Source: JBKPNZ01 sp046732895
GTDB lineage: Bacteria; Actinomycetota; Thermoleophilia; Solirubrobacterales; 70-9
DNA: 24,811 bases
Direction: 5' to 3'
Assembly: GCA_046732895.1 (NCBI GenBank)
Contig: JBKPNZ010000003.1
Span: 1-24,811, forward strand
The translations under genes and the position numbers were made by a program. Positions within the stretch are counted from its first letter, which is position 1. Every line of letters begins with the position of its first letter. Below the pieces are notes generated by a model. That model was not told the DNA's origin and did not search any database. It saw only the letters and a list, made by a program, of their open reading frames with translations. Positions 1 to 7,284 of the stretch are shown here, piece by piece.

Positions 1-118
1 TGTGCACGCCCATGCGTCCAAGCTCGCGGCGGGGTGGTCCCGTGCGGCGGGCCGGGATTCCGCCCGCCCCGCCGGCCCTACTGCGTCCCGACTCCCCTTG
101 GCCGGGATGGGACGGTTG

Positions 119-349
119 TCAGACGCCTCGCGGGTGGGGGCCGGTCCCGATGTGGAAGGCCTCCATCAGCTTCGGCAGTGACATCAACCCCGCAACACCG
201 ATCACCACGTAGACGACGTCGGTGAGGGTGCCGGTTCCGAAGATCTCGGCCAGCACGTTCGTGTCAGTCAGGCCGAGGATGCCCCAGTTGAGCGCGCCGA
301 TCACCATCAGGAACAGTGCCAGCGGCTCGAACCTCTTCAGCATCTCCAT
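119..349 (-). CDS. DUF378 family small membrane protein
   Basis: Encodes 76 residues with two hydrophobic segments (about residues 9-28 and 43-58). The first contains the ALNWGILGL stretch characteristic of DUF378 proteins. Function is unknown for the family; two-helix membrane topology is an inference from hydrophobicity. I chose the ATG at 349 because GAGG lies 8 bases upstream of it; a second ATG two codons on (343) is an alternative, and the upstream in-frame ATG at 412 would add a polar segment without family resemblance. It follows panB on the same strand after 112 bases but probably has its own promoter (see 415-443). Nothing ties it functionally to pantothenate synthesis. Confidence 0.8.
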   Translation of the reverse strand: MEMLKRFEPLALFLMVIGALNWGILGLTDTNVLAEIFGTGTLTDVVYVVIGVAGLMSLPKLMEAFHIGTGPHPRGV

Positions 350-414
350 CTCATTTACCTCGCTTGTTCGTGCGAGAGGAATCCGGCCGGAATACCTCGT
401 GCGTTTTGGCACTA

Positions 415-443
415 GATATACCCTCGTTTGGGGGCGTGGTTAC
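415..443 (-). promoter_or_regulatory. possible promoter of the DUF378 gene
   Basis: Read on the minus strand, a TATATC box (415-420) is preceded 17 bases upstream by GTAACC (438-443), which matches only 3 of 6 bases of the -35 consensus. The region is locally AT-richer than its surroundings. It would give a leader of about 60 bases before the ATG at 349. Weak, pattern-based call. Confidence 0.3.
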
Positions 444-461
444 GGGGCGGTGACGTACGGC

Positions 462-1394
462 CTAGATCTCGGTGGCCGACCAGTCCCAGTCGGCTGACGC
501 CAGGCTCTCCTGATCGAGGTAGCGGGTGAACTCGGCCAGCTCCTCGGGTTCGATGGCGTACTGGTGCTCCGGCCCCGGGAACTGCCGGGAACGCACGTCG
601 CTCACGTAGCGGCCCACCCCCGCGACCATCTCGTCGTGGATCGCCGCGTAGCGCTTCACGAACTTCGGCGAGTGGCCGGTGTGGATGCCCAGCAGGTCGT
701 GGAAGACGAGCACCTGGCCGTCGGTGCCGGCTCCGGCCCCGATGCCGATGACGGGAACGTCCAGCTTGGCGACGATGGCCTCGGCGATTGCCGCAGGGAT
801 CGCCTCGAAGACGATCGCGAAGCAGCCCGCCGCCTGCAGCGCGAGCGCCTCCTCGGCAACGCGCGCGGCGCCCTGGGCGGTCTTACCCTGCGTCTTGAAG
901 CCCCCGAGCGCGGACGCGCTCTGCGGCGTGAGGCCGACGTGGCCCATCACCGGAATCCCGGAGCGCACGATCGCGCGCGCCCGCTCGACCGAGGCGCCTC
1001 CGCGCTCGAGCTTCACGGCGTCGCACCCGGCCTCGCGCACGAACCGCTGAGCGTTGTCGATCGCGTGCTCGTTCGAGCGTTCGTATGAGCCGAACGGCAG
1101 GTCGCCGACGAGCAGCGGTGTCTTCAGCCCGCGCCGCGCCGCTGCGGCCATCGTCGTCATCTCATCCATTCCCACCGGCGTCGTCGCCTCGTAGCCGAGC
1201 ACGACCATCGCGGCCGTGTCGCCGACGAGGACGATGTCGACGCCCGCCGCCTCGGCGACGAGCGCCGAGGGGTAGTCGTAGGCGGTGACCATCACGATCG
1301 GCTCGCCCGCCGCCTTCATCTCCGCGAGCTGCGGCAGGGTGACGGGCTTGCGGTGGCTCGCCGGCACGGCGGGCTCGCGCGGTGACGTACTCAT
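462..1394 (-). CDS. panB: 3-methyl-2-oxobutanoate hydroxymethyltransferase (PanB)
   Basis: Transfers a hydroxymethyl group from 5,10-methylene-THF to alpha-ketoisovalerate, giving ketopantoate, the first committed step of pantothenate/CoA synthesis in the cytoplasm. The 310-residue TIM-barrel protein shows the family hallmarks: VTAYDYPSA near residue 36, LVGDT with Asp59 and LVGDLPFGSYE with Asp98 (Mg2+ ligands by analogy to E. coli Asp45/Asp84), VKLERG with Lys128/Glu130, and FEAIP with Glu197 (equivalent to E. coli Glu181). Length is slightly above the usual 265-290 because of a polar N-terminal extension of about 15 residues and a C-terminal tail. Start ATG at 1394 is preceded by GGAGG with a 5-base spacer. 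It lies 17 bases after panC in what reads as one minus-strand operon. Confidence 0.97.
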   Translation of the reverse strand: MSTSPREPAVPASHRKPVTLPQLAEMKAAGEPIVMVTAYDYPSALVAEAAGVDIVLVGDTAAMVVLGYEATTPVGMDEMTTMAAAARRGLKTPLLVGDLPFGSYERSNEHAIDNAQRFVREAGCDAVKLERGGASVERARAIVRSGIPVMGHVGLTPQSASALGGFKTQGKTAQGAARVAEEALALQAAGCFAIVFEAIPAAIAEAIVAKLDVPVIGIGAGAGTDGQVLVFHDLLGIHTGHSPKFVKRYAAIHDEMVAGVGRYVSDVRSRQFPGPEHQYAIEPEELAEFTRYLDQESLASADWDWSATEI

Positions 1395-1411
1395 GTTGCC
1401 TCCGTTCTCAA

Positions 1412-2272
1412 TTAGTCCCTCCCAATCACGAGGTTGTCGATGAGGCGGGCCTTACCGACCCGCGCGGCCACGGCGACGAGCACGGGCCTGCCGTTGAAGC
1501 TCTGTGCAGGGGTGAGGTCGGCCGCGTCCCGAGCCTCCAGGTACTCGGGCTCGACGCCGGCGGCCTCGAGCTCCGCACGGGCCGCGTTGAGCGCCGCCTG
1601 CGTCGAGGTCTTTCCGTTGGCCACCGCACGCTCGGCCGCCTTGAGCGCTCGGTTCAGCGCAGTCGCCCGCTCGCGCTCATCGGCGCTCAGATAGGCGTTG
1701 CGCGAGCTCAGCGCAAGCCCGTCCGGCTCCCGCACGGTGGGGAGCACCGCGACCTCCACGGGGAAGTCGAGGTCGCGCGCCATGCGCCCGATGACGATCG
1801 CCTGCTGGCCATCCTTTTGGCCGAAGAAGGCGACGTCGGGCTGAACGGCGTTGAAGAGCTTGGCGACCACCGTGGTGACGCCCCGGAAGTGCTCAGGCCC
1901 GCGCCGCTCCGGGTCGCCATCGAGCACGTCGGTGAGGCCGCCCTCGACCTCGACGTGCGTCGCGAAGCCCTCCGGGTAGACCTCGTCGACGGCCGGTGCG
2001 TAGACGATGTCGACGCCTTCGGCCGCGGCGACGGCCGCATCGCGGTCCTCGTCGCGGGGGTATGAGTCGAGGTCCTCGCCCGGCCCGAACTGGGAGGGGT
2101 TGACGAAGAGGCTCATCACGACGACGTCACAGCGCCGGCGAGCCTCGCGCAGAAGCGACACGTGTCCCTCATGCAGGGCGCCCATCGTGGGCACGAGGCC
2201 GATGCCCTTGCCCTTCCGGCGAGCGGGTGTGAGCTCTTCGCGCAGCGCAGCCTTCGTTCGCACGAGCTTCAT
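1412..2272 (-). CDS. panC: pantothenate synthetase (pantoate-beta-alanine ligase, PanC)
   Basis: Condenses pantoate with beta-alanine at the expense of ATP (AMP-forming), the last step of pantothenate synthesis. The 286-residue protein has the expected order of motifs: VPTMGALHEGH at 27-37 with the nucleotidyltransferase HxGH (His34, His37), FVNPSQF at 56-62, FFGQKDGQQ at 149-157 (Lys153, Asp154, Gln157), and LALSSRN at 186-192. The open frame continues upstream, but the ATG at 2272 matches the usual family N-terminus (MKLVRT...) and overlaps the stop of the upstream gene as ATGA, indicating translational coupling. panD (aspartate decarboxylase, beta-alanine source) is not in this window. Confidence 0.97.
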   Translation of the reverse strand: MKLVRTKAALREELTPARRKGKGIGLVPTMGALHEGHVSLLREARRRCDVVVMSLFVNPSQFGPGEDLDSYPRDEDRDAAVAAAEGVDIVYAPAVDEVYPEGFATHVEVEGGLTDVLDGDPERRGPEHFRGVTTVVAKLFNAVQPDVAFFGQKDGQQAIVIGRMARDLDFPVEVAVLPTVREPDGLALSSRNAYLSADERERATALNRALKAAERAVANGKTSTQAALNAARAELEAAGVEPEYLEARDAADLTPAQSFNGRPVLVAVAARVGKARLIDNLVIGRD

Positions 2273-3072
2273 GCGCTCACCTCCGCATCCGCCAGCTCGC
2301 GCGTACGCGCGGCGAGCTGCTCGTAGAGGTCGGCGAGGTCGGGGTCGAGCTCGCGCAGCGCCGCCAGGTGGCTCTCCACGGTCGCCTCGTCGCCGCGAGC
2401 GATCGGCCCGGTAAGGGCGGCAGGGCCGCGCTCGGCCCAGTTGGCGGCCGTACGGGTGACCAGTGGACTCAGCAGCTCCCGTGCGTTGTCGGCGCCGATC
2501 CGGTCGAGTACGCCGGCGGCCAGCTCCTCCAGAGTGATCAGGAAGTTCGAGGCGATCGAGGCCGCGGCGTGGTACGCGGCGCGGTCGGACTCGGCGACCT
2601 CGAACGGGCGCATTCCAAGCCGCTCGGCGAGGGTGATCGCCGTGCCGAGCGCCTCCGCGCCGGTGCCGGAGACGGCGCACGGAGCGTCGCCCAGATCCGC
2701 ATCCCCGTCGGGGATCGTCTGCAGCGGGTGGAGCGAGAAGGCGCCGGCTCCGCGCGCGACGACGGCGGCGAGGCGGTTGAGGGTTCCGGCGCCGCTCGTG
2801 TGGCCGACGAGGCGCAGCGGAGGGACGGCGTCGGCGATCGTTTCGGAGGCGCTCACGATCTCCGAATCCGGGACGCAGAGCAGCGCGATCTCGGCGTCGC
2901 GGCAGGCGTCGAGCGCGTCATCGCGACCCGCGAGCCTGACTTCGAGACCGGCAGTCCGCGCCGCACGCGCGATCGCGGTCCCGACCCGACCCTCCCCGAT
3001 CACGGCGAGCGGGGGCAGGCTTACGGCTCCGGACGGTGCGCCGGGCGCAGCTTCAGGGGATTTCCGTTCCAT
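2269..3072 (-). CDS. DUF2520 Rossmann-fold protein; candidate ketopantoate reductase
   Basis: A 267-residue protein with an N-terminal Rossmann domain (VIGEGRVG, GxGxxG at residues 26-31) and a helical C-terminal half with the pattern of DUF2520 proteins: FSLHPLQTIPD and then DRAAYHAAASIASNFL. Overall organisation resembles the 6-phosphogluconate dehydrogenase-like / ketopantoate reductase fold. It is the first gene of the DUF2520-panC-panB operon and its stop overlaps the panC start by 4 bases. The same neighbour precedes panC in Mycobacterium tuberculosis (Rv3603c, from memory). No panE or ilvC is visible here, so a role in reducing ketopantoate is a reasonable inference, not shown. Start ATG 3072 was picked because homology-like sequence begins shortly after; the purine-rich GAGGG lies 11 bases upstream, a rather long spacing. 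The upstream open frame to 3201 is low-complexity and probably untranslated. Confidence 0.85.
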   Translation of the reverse strand: MERKSPEAAPGAPSGAVSLPPLAVIGEGRVGTAIARAARTAGLEVRLAGRDDALDACRDAEIALLCVPDSEIVSASETIADAVPPLRLVGHTSGAGTLNRLAAVVARGAGAFSLHPLQTIPDGDADLGDAPCAVSGTGAEALGTAITLAERLGMRPFEVAESDRAAYHAAASIASNFLITLEELAAGVLDRIGADNARELLSPLVTRTAANWAERGPAALTGPIARGDEATVESHLAALRELDPDLADLYEQLAARTRELADAEVSA

Positions 3073-3221
3073 CCGTTCCAGTTCCCTCGTCGAGATACCA
3101 GACGGCTCGAGAGCTTCCGAGTCCTGGTGCCGGCCGGGCCGGCGGTCCACGCCCCTGCGGGTCGCGGCCCCGCGAATTATAGGGGCGCCCTCACGCGTCA
3201 CCGCCGGTCCGGAGGCGCGAC

Positions 3222-3227
3222 TACGAT
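3222..3227 (+). promoter_or_regulatory. -10 box of a probable leaderless fmdB transcript
   Basis: TACGAT ends 6 bases before the ATG at 3234, so transcription would begin at or next to the start codon. No Shine-Dalgarno sequence is seen between. No convincing -35 element is visible. Confidence 0.4.
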
Positions 3228-3233
3228 TGGCCC

Positions 3234-3506
3234 ATGCCGATGTACGAGTTCCTCTGCGCGGCCTGCGGCGAGCGCTTCGAGGGGCTTGTCGCCGCCGGGA
3301 CGGAGTCGGCGACGTGCCCTGCTTGTGGAGCGGAGGGAGCCAAGCGGGTCCTCTCCGCGCAGGCGACGCCGTTTCGGCTCGTGAAGGGCCGAGGCGATAC
3401 GCGTAAGCAGGAGCGCAAGAACGCCGAGCTCGGCCGCCGCACCAAGGCGGAATTCAGGGAGCGTCGGCGTCGTGCCCGCGAGCGCTCGGGTGGTGGCGAT
3501 GGCTGA
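3234..3506 (+). CDS. FmdB-type zinc-ribbon protein
   Basis: A 90-residue protein starting MPMYEFLCAACGERFE, the classic start of the FmdB-type putative regulatory zinc ribbon. Two CxxC knuckles (Cys8/Cys11 and Cys28/Cys31) should bind one zinc. The C-terminal half is a highly basic, Arg/Lys-rich tail (about residues 50-90), which suggests nucleic-acid or ribosome contact, but the family's function is not established. It is the first gene of the plus-strand run leading into the uracil-DNA glycosylase, whose likely start lies inside its last codons. It diverges from the pantothenate operon, sharing about 160 bases of intergenic DNA. Confidence 0.9.
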   Translation: MPMYEFLCAACGERFEGLVAAGTESATCPACGAEGAKRVLSAQATPFRLVKGRGDTRKQERKNAELGRRTKAEFRERRRRARERSGGGDG

Positions 3507-4176
3507 GCCCACGGCGGAGGAGCGGCGCGCGCGCCTGGTTGAGGTCTATCGCGAGGCGTCGGGCTGCACCCTCTGCCCGCTCCACGAGACCCGAACGAAG
3601 GTGGTGTTCGGCGCCGGCAACTCCGACGCAGACCTGATGTTCGTCGGCGAAGCGCCCGGCGCCGAGGAGGATCGCCAGGGCCTGCCGTTCGTCGGCCGCG
3701 CCGGCGGTCTGTTGACCCAGCTCCTTGAGGAGATCGGGTTGAAACGCGAGGACGTCTTCATTGCGAACACCTTGAAATGCCGCCCTCCCGGAAACCGCGA
3801 CCCGCAGCCCCTCGAGATCGAGACCTGCAATCCCTACCTGCAGCAACAGGTGGAGCTGATCCAGCCCCGCGTGATCGCCACCCTGGGGAACTTTGCGACC
3901 AAGCTGCTGACCGGCAATCGCGCCGGGATCACCAAAGTCCGCGGGACGCCGCAGGTGCACGAGCTCGGCGGCATCACGGTGTTCCTGATGCCCCTGCTGC
4001 ATCCCGCCGCGGCGCTGCGCACCCCTTCGCTCGTGGAGACCCTGCGCGAGGACTTCGCCAAGCTCCCCGCGCTGCTTCAGCAGGAGCCTCCCGGGCGCCG
4101 GGTGCCCGATGAGGAGGTCGCCGTGGCCGTGGCCGCAGCGGAACCGCCGGTGGACCAGCTCGACCTCTTCGCTTGA
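3499..4176 (+). CDS. type-4 uracil-DNA glycosylase (4Fe-4S) with C-terminal clamp-binding motif
   Basis: Removes uracil from DNA, starting base-excision repair. From the ATG at 3499 the protein has 225 residues. Visible marks of the family 4 enzymes: iron-sulfur cysteines Cys23, Cys26, Cys94 and Cys110, spaced as in the Thermus thermophilus enzyme; the active-site motif GEAPGAEED at 50-58; KCRPPGNRDP at 93-102; and the LLHPAA motif at 167-171. The last residues, PVDQLDLFA, contain QLDLF (220-224), a perfect match to the bacterial sliding-clamp-binding consensus QL(S/D)LF, on a short Pro/Ala/Glu-rich tail. A GTG at 3472 would add nine residues and cannot be excluded. It overlaps fmdB by 8 bases, and its stop overlaps tsaE as TTGA. 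Confidence 0.93.
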   Translation: MAEPTAEERRARLVEVYREASGCTLCPLHETRTKVVFGAGNSDADLMFVGEAPGAEEDRQGLPFVGRAGGLLTQLLEEIGLKREDVFIANTLKCRPPGNRDPQPLEIETCNPYLQQQVELIQPRVIATLGNFATKLLTGNRAGITKVRGTPQVHELGGITVFLMPLLHPAAALRTPSLVETLREDFAKLPALLQQEPPGRRVPDEEVAVAVAAAEPPVDQLDLFA

Positions 4177-4622
4177 CCGAGCACACCTCGGGTCCCGCCG
4201 ATACCGAGGCGCTCGGGGCGCGTCTGGCTGCGGACCTGAAGCCGGGCGACGTCGTCGTGGTCCGCGGCGAGCTCGGCGCCGGCAAGACGACCCTGATCCG
4301 GGGCGCGTGCAGGGGGCTCGGCGTCACCGACCCTGTCACGTCGCCCACCTTCACGATCGGCCAGCGCTACGCGGGGCGGGTTCCCATCGCGCACCTCGAC
4401 CTCTACCGCCTCGGCGATCCCGCGCAAGAGGAGCCGGGGCTCCTCGACGAGTACCTCACCCCTGACGCGATCGCGTTCGTGGAGTGGCCGCACGACGAGG
4501 CTCGCCCACTGGCGGGCCTGAGCTCAGATGTGGCTGAGCCGGCCGCACTTGTCGAGATTCGGCATGCAGGGGGCGATGAGAGGGAGATCGATATTCGTCG
4601 TCCGCTTGAGTTTCTGCACTAG
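4173..4622 (+). CDS. tsaE: tRNA t6A threonylcarbamoyltransfer ATPase TsaE
   Basis: P-loop ATPase that works with TsaB and TsaD to put the threonylcarbamoyl group on A37 of ANN-decoding tRNAs. The 149-residue protein has a Walker A GELGAGKTT at 32-40 (Lys38, Thr39), followed by the family blocks VTSPTFTI, HLDLYRL and VEWP in the expected order. Start is a TTG whose last two bases overlap the glycosylase stop (TTGA), so translation is probably coupled. The C-terminal 25-30 residues after the VEWP block are variable in the family. It is first in the tsaE-tsaB-rimI-tsaD series; tsaC, which makes the threonylcarbamoyl-adenylate, is not in this window. Confidence 0.93.
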   Translation: MTEHTSGPADTEALGARLAADLKPGDVVVVRGELGAGKTTLIRGACRGLGVTDPVTSPTFTIGQRYAGRVPIAHLDLYRLGDPAQEEPGLLDEYLTPDAIAFVEWPHDEARPLAGLSSDVAEPAALVEIRHAGGDEREIDIRRPLEFLH

Positions 4623-4681
4623 TGCACGCATAGCGTGTAGAAACGCCGAAAGTCGGGCGGGCCGCGTGCGATTCTCCCTCG

Positions 4682-5404
4682 ATGCCTGTGTCTACGACGA
4701 CCGTCGGGCTCGACACCGCGACCCAGGACGTCGCCGTGGCCGTCGTACGCGGCCAGGACCTCCTCGCCGAGCGCTCGATTCCGCCTGAGGTCGGCGGGCG
4801 ACCGCGGGCGGCGACCGCGCTCTTGCCCGCCCTCGAGGAGGTAGTCGGCCTCGCCGGCGGCTGGGCGGAGGTGGACCTGATCGGCGTCGGCGTGGGCCCG
4901 GGCTCGTTCACCGGCCTCAGGATCGGCGTCGCGACCGCACGCGCGCTCGCGCAGGGCACGGGCACGCCGATCGCCGCGGTCGGGACGCTCGCGGCCCTTG
5001 CCCGCGGTGCGACCCAGGTCCCGGGCTCGCGCGCGGTCCTGCCGCTGGTTGACGCCCGCAGGGGCGAGGGGTTCGCGGCGCTCTACAGCGCCGCAGGCGA
5101 GGAGTTGTGGCCGCCATTCGTAGCCCCGCCCGAGGAGATCTGCGACCGCGTTGCCGAGCTGGGCGAGAGGCCGGTTGCCGTGGGCGACGGGTCGGTACGA
5201 TTTCGCATGCAACTCGAGGCCATCGGCGTGGAGGTTCCCGGCGAGGCAGACGCGGTTCACACCCTCTCAGCGGGGCACGTGGCGTGGCTCGCCGCCGAGG
5301 CGGAGCCCACCAGGCCGGAGGCCATCGAGCCGATCTATCTCAGGCGACCGGACGCGGAGTTGTGGCGTGAGCGAGTTGGCAAGAGCGGCCCAGACGGGGG
5401 ATGA
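4682..5404 (+). CDS. tsaB: tRNA t6A complex scaffold protein TsaB
   Basis: Inactive ASKHA-fold paralogue of TsaD that forms the TsaB-TsaD heterodimer for t6A synthesis. 240 residues: the N-terminal strand TVGLDTATQ, then the diagnostic GVGPGSFTGLRIG around residues 70-82, and VDARRGEGFAALY, which replaces the catalytic features of TsaD. Usual family length is about 215-240. The 59-base gap after tsaE contains a short inverted repeat CACGC-ATA-GCGTG (4625-4637) and GATTCT six bases before the ATG, which could be a -10 box, so tsaB may also be transcribed independently of tsaE. No clear Shine-Dalgarno sequence. Its 3' end overlaps rimI by 38 bases. Confidence 0.94.
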   Translation: MPVSTTTVGLDTATQDVAVAVVRGQDLLAERSIPPEVGGRPRAATALLPALEEVVGLAGGWAEVDLIGVGVGPGSFTGLRIGVATARALAQGTGTPIAAVGTLAALARGATQVPGSRAVLPLVDARRGEGFAALYSAAGEELWPPFVAPPEEICDRVAELGERPVAVGDGSVRFRMQLEAIGVEVPGEADAVHTLSAGHVAWLAAEAEPTRPEAIEPIYLRRPDAELWRERVGKSGPDGG

Positions 5405-5879
5405 GCGGGACATCGGGGCGGAGGACGCGCTCGAGATCCGCCGGCTGCTCTACAGCGATCTTCCCTCCGTCCTCTCGATCGAGCGCCGCGCGTTCCAGAC
5501 GCCCTGGTCGCTGGCGATGTTCGTGCTGGAGCTATCCAAGCCTTCCGGCATCTGCCTTGCCGCGCGTGTCGACGGAACGCTCGTCGGCTATCTGGTCTGC
5601 TCGCGCTACGCGGACGTCTGGCACCTGATGAACGTGGCGGTGGACCCGCATCGGCGCCGCGCCCGAATCGCGACGCGCCTGATCGAGCGGCTCTTCGAGG
5701 AGGCGGGCGACGACGCGCGCTTCACGCTCGAGGTGCGGACATCGAACGGCCCCGCGATCGCCATGTACCAGCGCTTCGGCTTCCGCCCCGCCGGCCACCG
5801 TCCTCGCTACTACCACGACAACGGCGAGGACGCCCTGATCATGTGGCTCGAGCCCTCGGCTCCCGTCGGCGCGAGTTGA
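5367..5879 (+). CDS. rimI: GNAT acetyltransferase, ribosomal-protein S18 alanine N-acetyltransferase (RimI) type
   Basis: A 170-residue GNAT protein placed between tsaB and tsaD, the usual site of rimI in many bacteria. The GNAT core is clear: RRLLYSDLPSVLSIERRAF at the start, then HLMNVAVDPHRRRARIATRL and LEVRTSNGPAIAMYQRFGF, the conserved end of RimI proteins. The GTG start at 5367 has GGAG 7 bases upstream and lies inside tsaB. Oddity: the acetyl-CoA pyrophosphate loop, normally R/QxxGxG/A, reads RRARIA, with Arg where the first Gly is expected. RimI is the best match by context; substrate cannot be read from sequence. Its stop overlaps tsaD as TTGA. Confidence 0.88.
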   Translation: MSELARAAQTGDERDIGAEDALEIRRLLYSDLPSVLSIERRAFQTPWSLAMFVLELSKPSGICLAARVDGTLVGYLVCSRYADVWHLMNVAVDPHRRRARIATRLIERLFEEAGDDARFTLEVRTSNGPAIAMYQRFGFRPAGHRPRYYHDNGEDALIMWLEPSAPVGAS

Positions 5880-6859
5880 TCCTCGCGATCGAGACGAGTT
5901 GCGACGACACCTGCGCCGCCGTCGTGGCGGACGAGCGGATCCTCTCGAACGTCATTTCCTCGCAGGCCGCCGCGCATGAGCGCTACGGCGGTGTCGTCCC
6001 GGAGGTTGCGTCGCGCCACCACGTGCAGCTCGTTAACCCGGTTGTCGAGGCCGCGCTTGTTGGCGCCGGGGCGTCTCTCGACGACGTGGATGCGATTGCC
6101 GTGACGCGCGGCCCCGGCATGATCGGAGCGCTGCTCGTCGGAGTGAGCGCGGCCAAGGGCCTCGCCGCCGCGCGGCGGCTGCCGCTGTACGGAGTCGACC
6201 ACCTCCACGGCCATGTCGCCGCGAACTTCCTGGCGCCGGACGCGCTCGCGGCGCCCTTCCTCTGCCTGGTCGCCAGTGGCGGGCATACGCTGCTTGCCGG
6301 GGTCCGCGATCCGGGATCGTTCGAGACCCTTGGGCGCACGCTCGACGATGCCGCCGGCGAGGCCCTCGACAAGGCGGCGAGGATGCTCGGCCTCGGCTAT
6401 CCGGGTGGCCCGGCGATCGAGCGGCTTGCCACGGAAGGCGATGCCGCGGCATTCGAGTTCCCTCGTGGCATGGTCAACGACCCCGGTCTGGACTTCTCCT
6501 TCAGCGGCGTCAAGACGGCGCTGCTCTACGCGGTCAGGGACCTCGGCGAGGAGCAGGCTCGGGCACGGCGCGCCGACCTCGCCGCGTCCTTCCAGGCGGC
6601 CATCGTCGGGCAGCTCACCGGGCGGCTGGCGCTCGCGCTCGAGCGGGGCGAGTGGCACGCGGTCGCGCTCGGCGGGGGCGTCGCGGCGAACGGCCTGCTG
6701 CGCGAGCGCACGGCTGCGATCTGCGAGGAGCGCGGGGTGCGCCTGAAGCTGGTGCCGCCCGAGCTCTGCACTGACAACGCCGCGATGATCGCCTCCGCTG
6801 CGCGCTTCCTCGAGCCGGCGCCCTATCCGGAGTACCTGGGATGGGACGCGCGTGTGTAG
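5876..6859 (+). CDS. tsaD: tRNA N6-threonylcarbamoyladenosine transferase TsaD
   Basis: Catalytic subunit transferring threonylcarbamoyl from its AMP ester to tRNA A37. 327 residues from the TTG at 5876: ILAIETSCDDT at the N-terminus, HERYGGVVPEVASR, the metal-binding pair His109/His113 in DHLHGH, SGGHT at 134-138, the FSFSGVKTA segment, and Asp300 in CTDNAAM, all as in E. coli TsaD (His111, His115, Asp300). A GTG at 5843 would add eleven residues inside rimI; the TTG was preferred because the family normally begins one residue before ILxIETSCD and because TTGA overlap with the rimI stop gives a coupled start. Last gene of the t6A set. Confidence 0.95.
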   Translation: MILAIETSCDDTCAAVVADERILSNVISSQAAAHERYGGVVPEVASRHHVQLVNPVVEAALVGAGASLDDVDAIAVTRGPGMIGALLVGVSAAKGLAAARRLPLYGVDHLHGHVAANFLAPDALAAPFLCLVASGGHTLLAGVRDPGSFETLGRTLDDAAGEALDKAARMLGLGYPGGPAIERLATEGDAAAFEFPRGMVNDPGLDFSFSGVKTALLYAVRDLGEEQARARRADLAASFQAAIVGQLTGRLALALERGEWHAVALGGGVAANGLLRERTAAICEERGVRLKLVPPELCTDNAAMIASAARFLEPAPYPEYLGWDARV

Positions 6860-7035
6860 TGGTTACGCGGATCCCCCGGCCGCGCACAGGGTCAGGCGTG
6901 GCCCTGGGGATGAATCCCTGCCGCAATTACCCTGGTATCGCGACAGCGCAGTCGGGTCTTCCCCTCAGTGCCCCCGGTCGCCGTCCGGCCGTCGGTGACG
7001 CCCCGCGCGGAGCACGACCACAATTGACCAGCGTC

Positions 7036-7284
7036 ATGCCCGTGGTCACCCTCTACAGCCGCCCCGGCTGCCACCTGTGCGACGAGGCTCGCGAGGCGAT
7101 CGAGGCCATGCGGCCGGAGCTCGGAGAGTTCGAGCTGCGCGAGGTTGACATCGATCAGGATGACGAGCTCCTCGCGAGCATGCTCGAGCGGATTCCCGTC
7201 GTCGAGGTCGACGGCTCGCAGGTGTGTGAGCTCATCTTCGAGCCGGATCGCCTTCGCGCGAGGATGGGTACTCTCCGCCCATGA
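7036..7284 (+). CDS. glutaredoxin-like protein (DUF836 type)
   Basis: An 82-residue thioredoxin-fold protein beginning MPVVTLYSRPGCHLC, with the redox pair Cys12-x-x-Cys15, then the beta-strand REVDID and the cis-proline motif RIPVVEVDG. It matches the small glutaredoxin-like DUF836 group. It most likely acts in thiol-disulfide exchange in the cytoplasm, but the partner is unknown. Its stop overlaps the rex start as ATGA, so redox sensing and thiol chemistry are co-expressed here. The 176 bases upstream (6860-7035) hold no gene; CACAAT at 7019-7024 could be a -10 box. I looked for and did not see a Rex operator (TTGTGA-type inverted repeat) in this gap. Confidence 0.88.
   Translation: MPVVTLYSRPGCHLCDEAREAIEAMRPELGEFELREVDIDQDDELLASMLERIPVVEVDGSQVCELIFEPDRLRARMGTLRP

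Noticed and set aside
3073..3201. N-terminal extension of the DUF2520 gene to an upstream ATG at 3201
   Set aside because: The added 43 residues are Arg-rich and low-complexity, lack family resemblance and would overlap the divergent promoter region of the fmdB gene.
3590..3613. Second SOS-like site CGAAC...GTTCG in the glycosylase gene
   Set aside because: The spacer is about 9 bases rather than 4 and it lies inside coding sequence.
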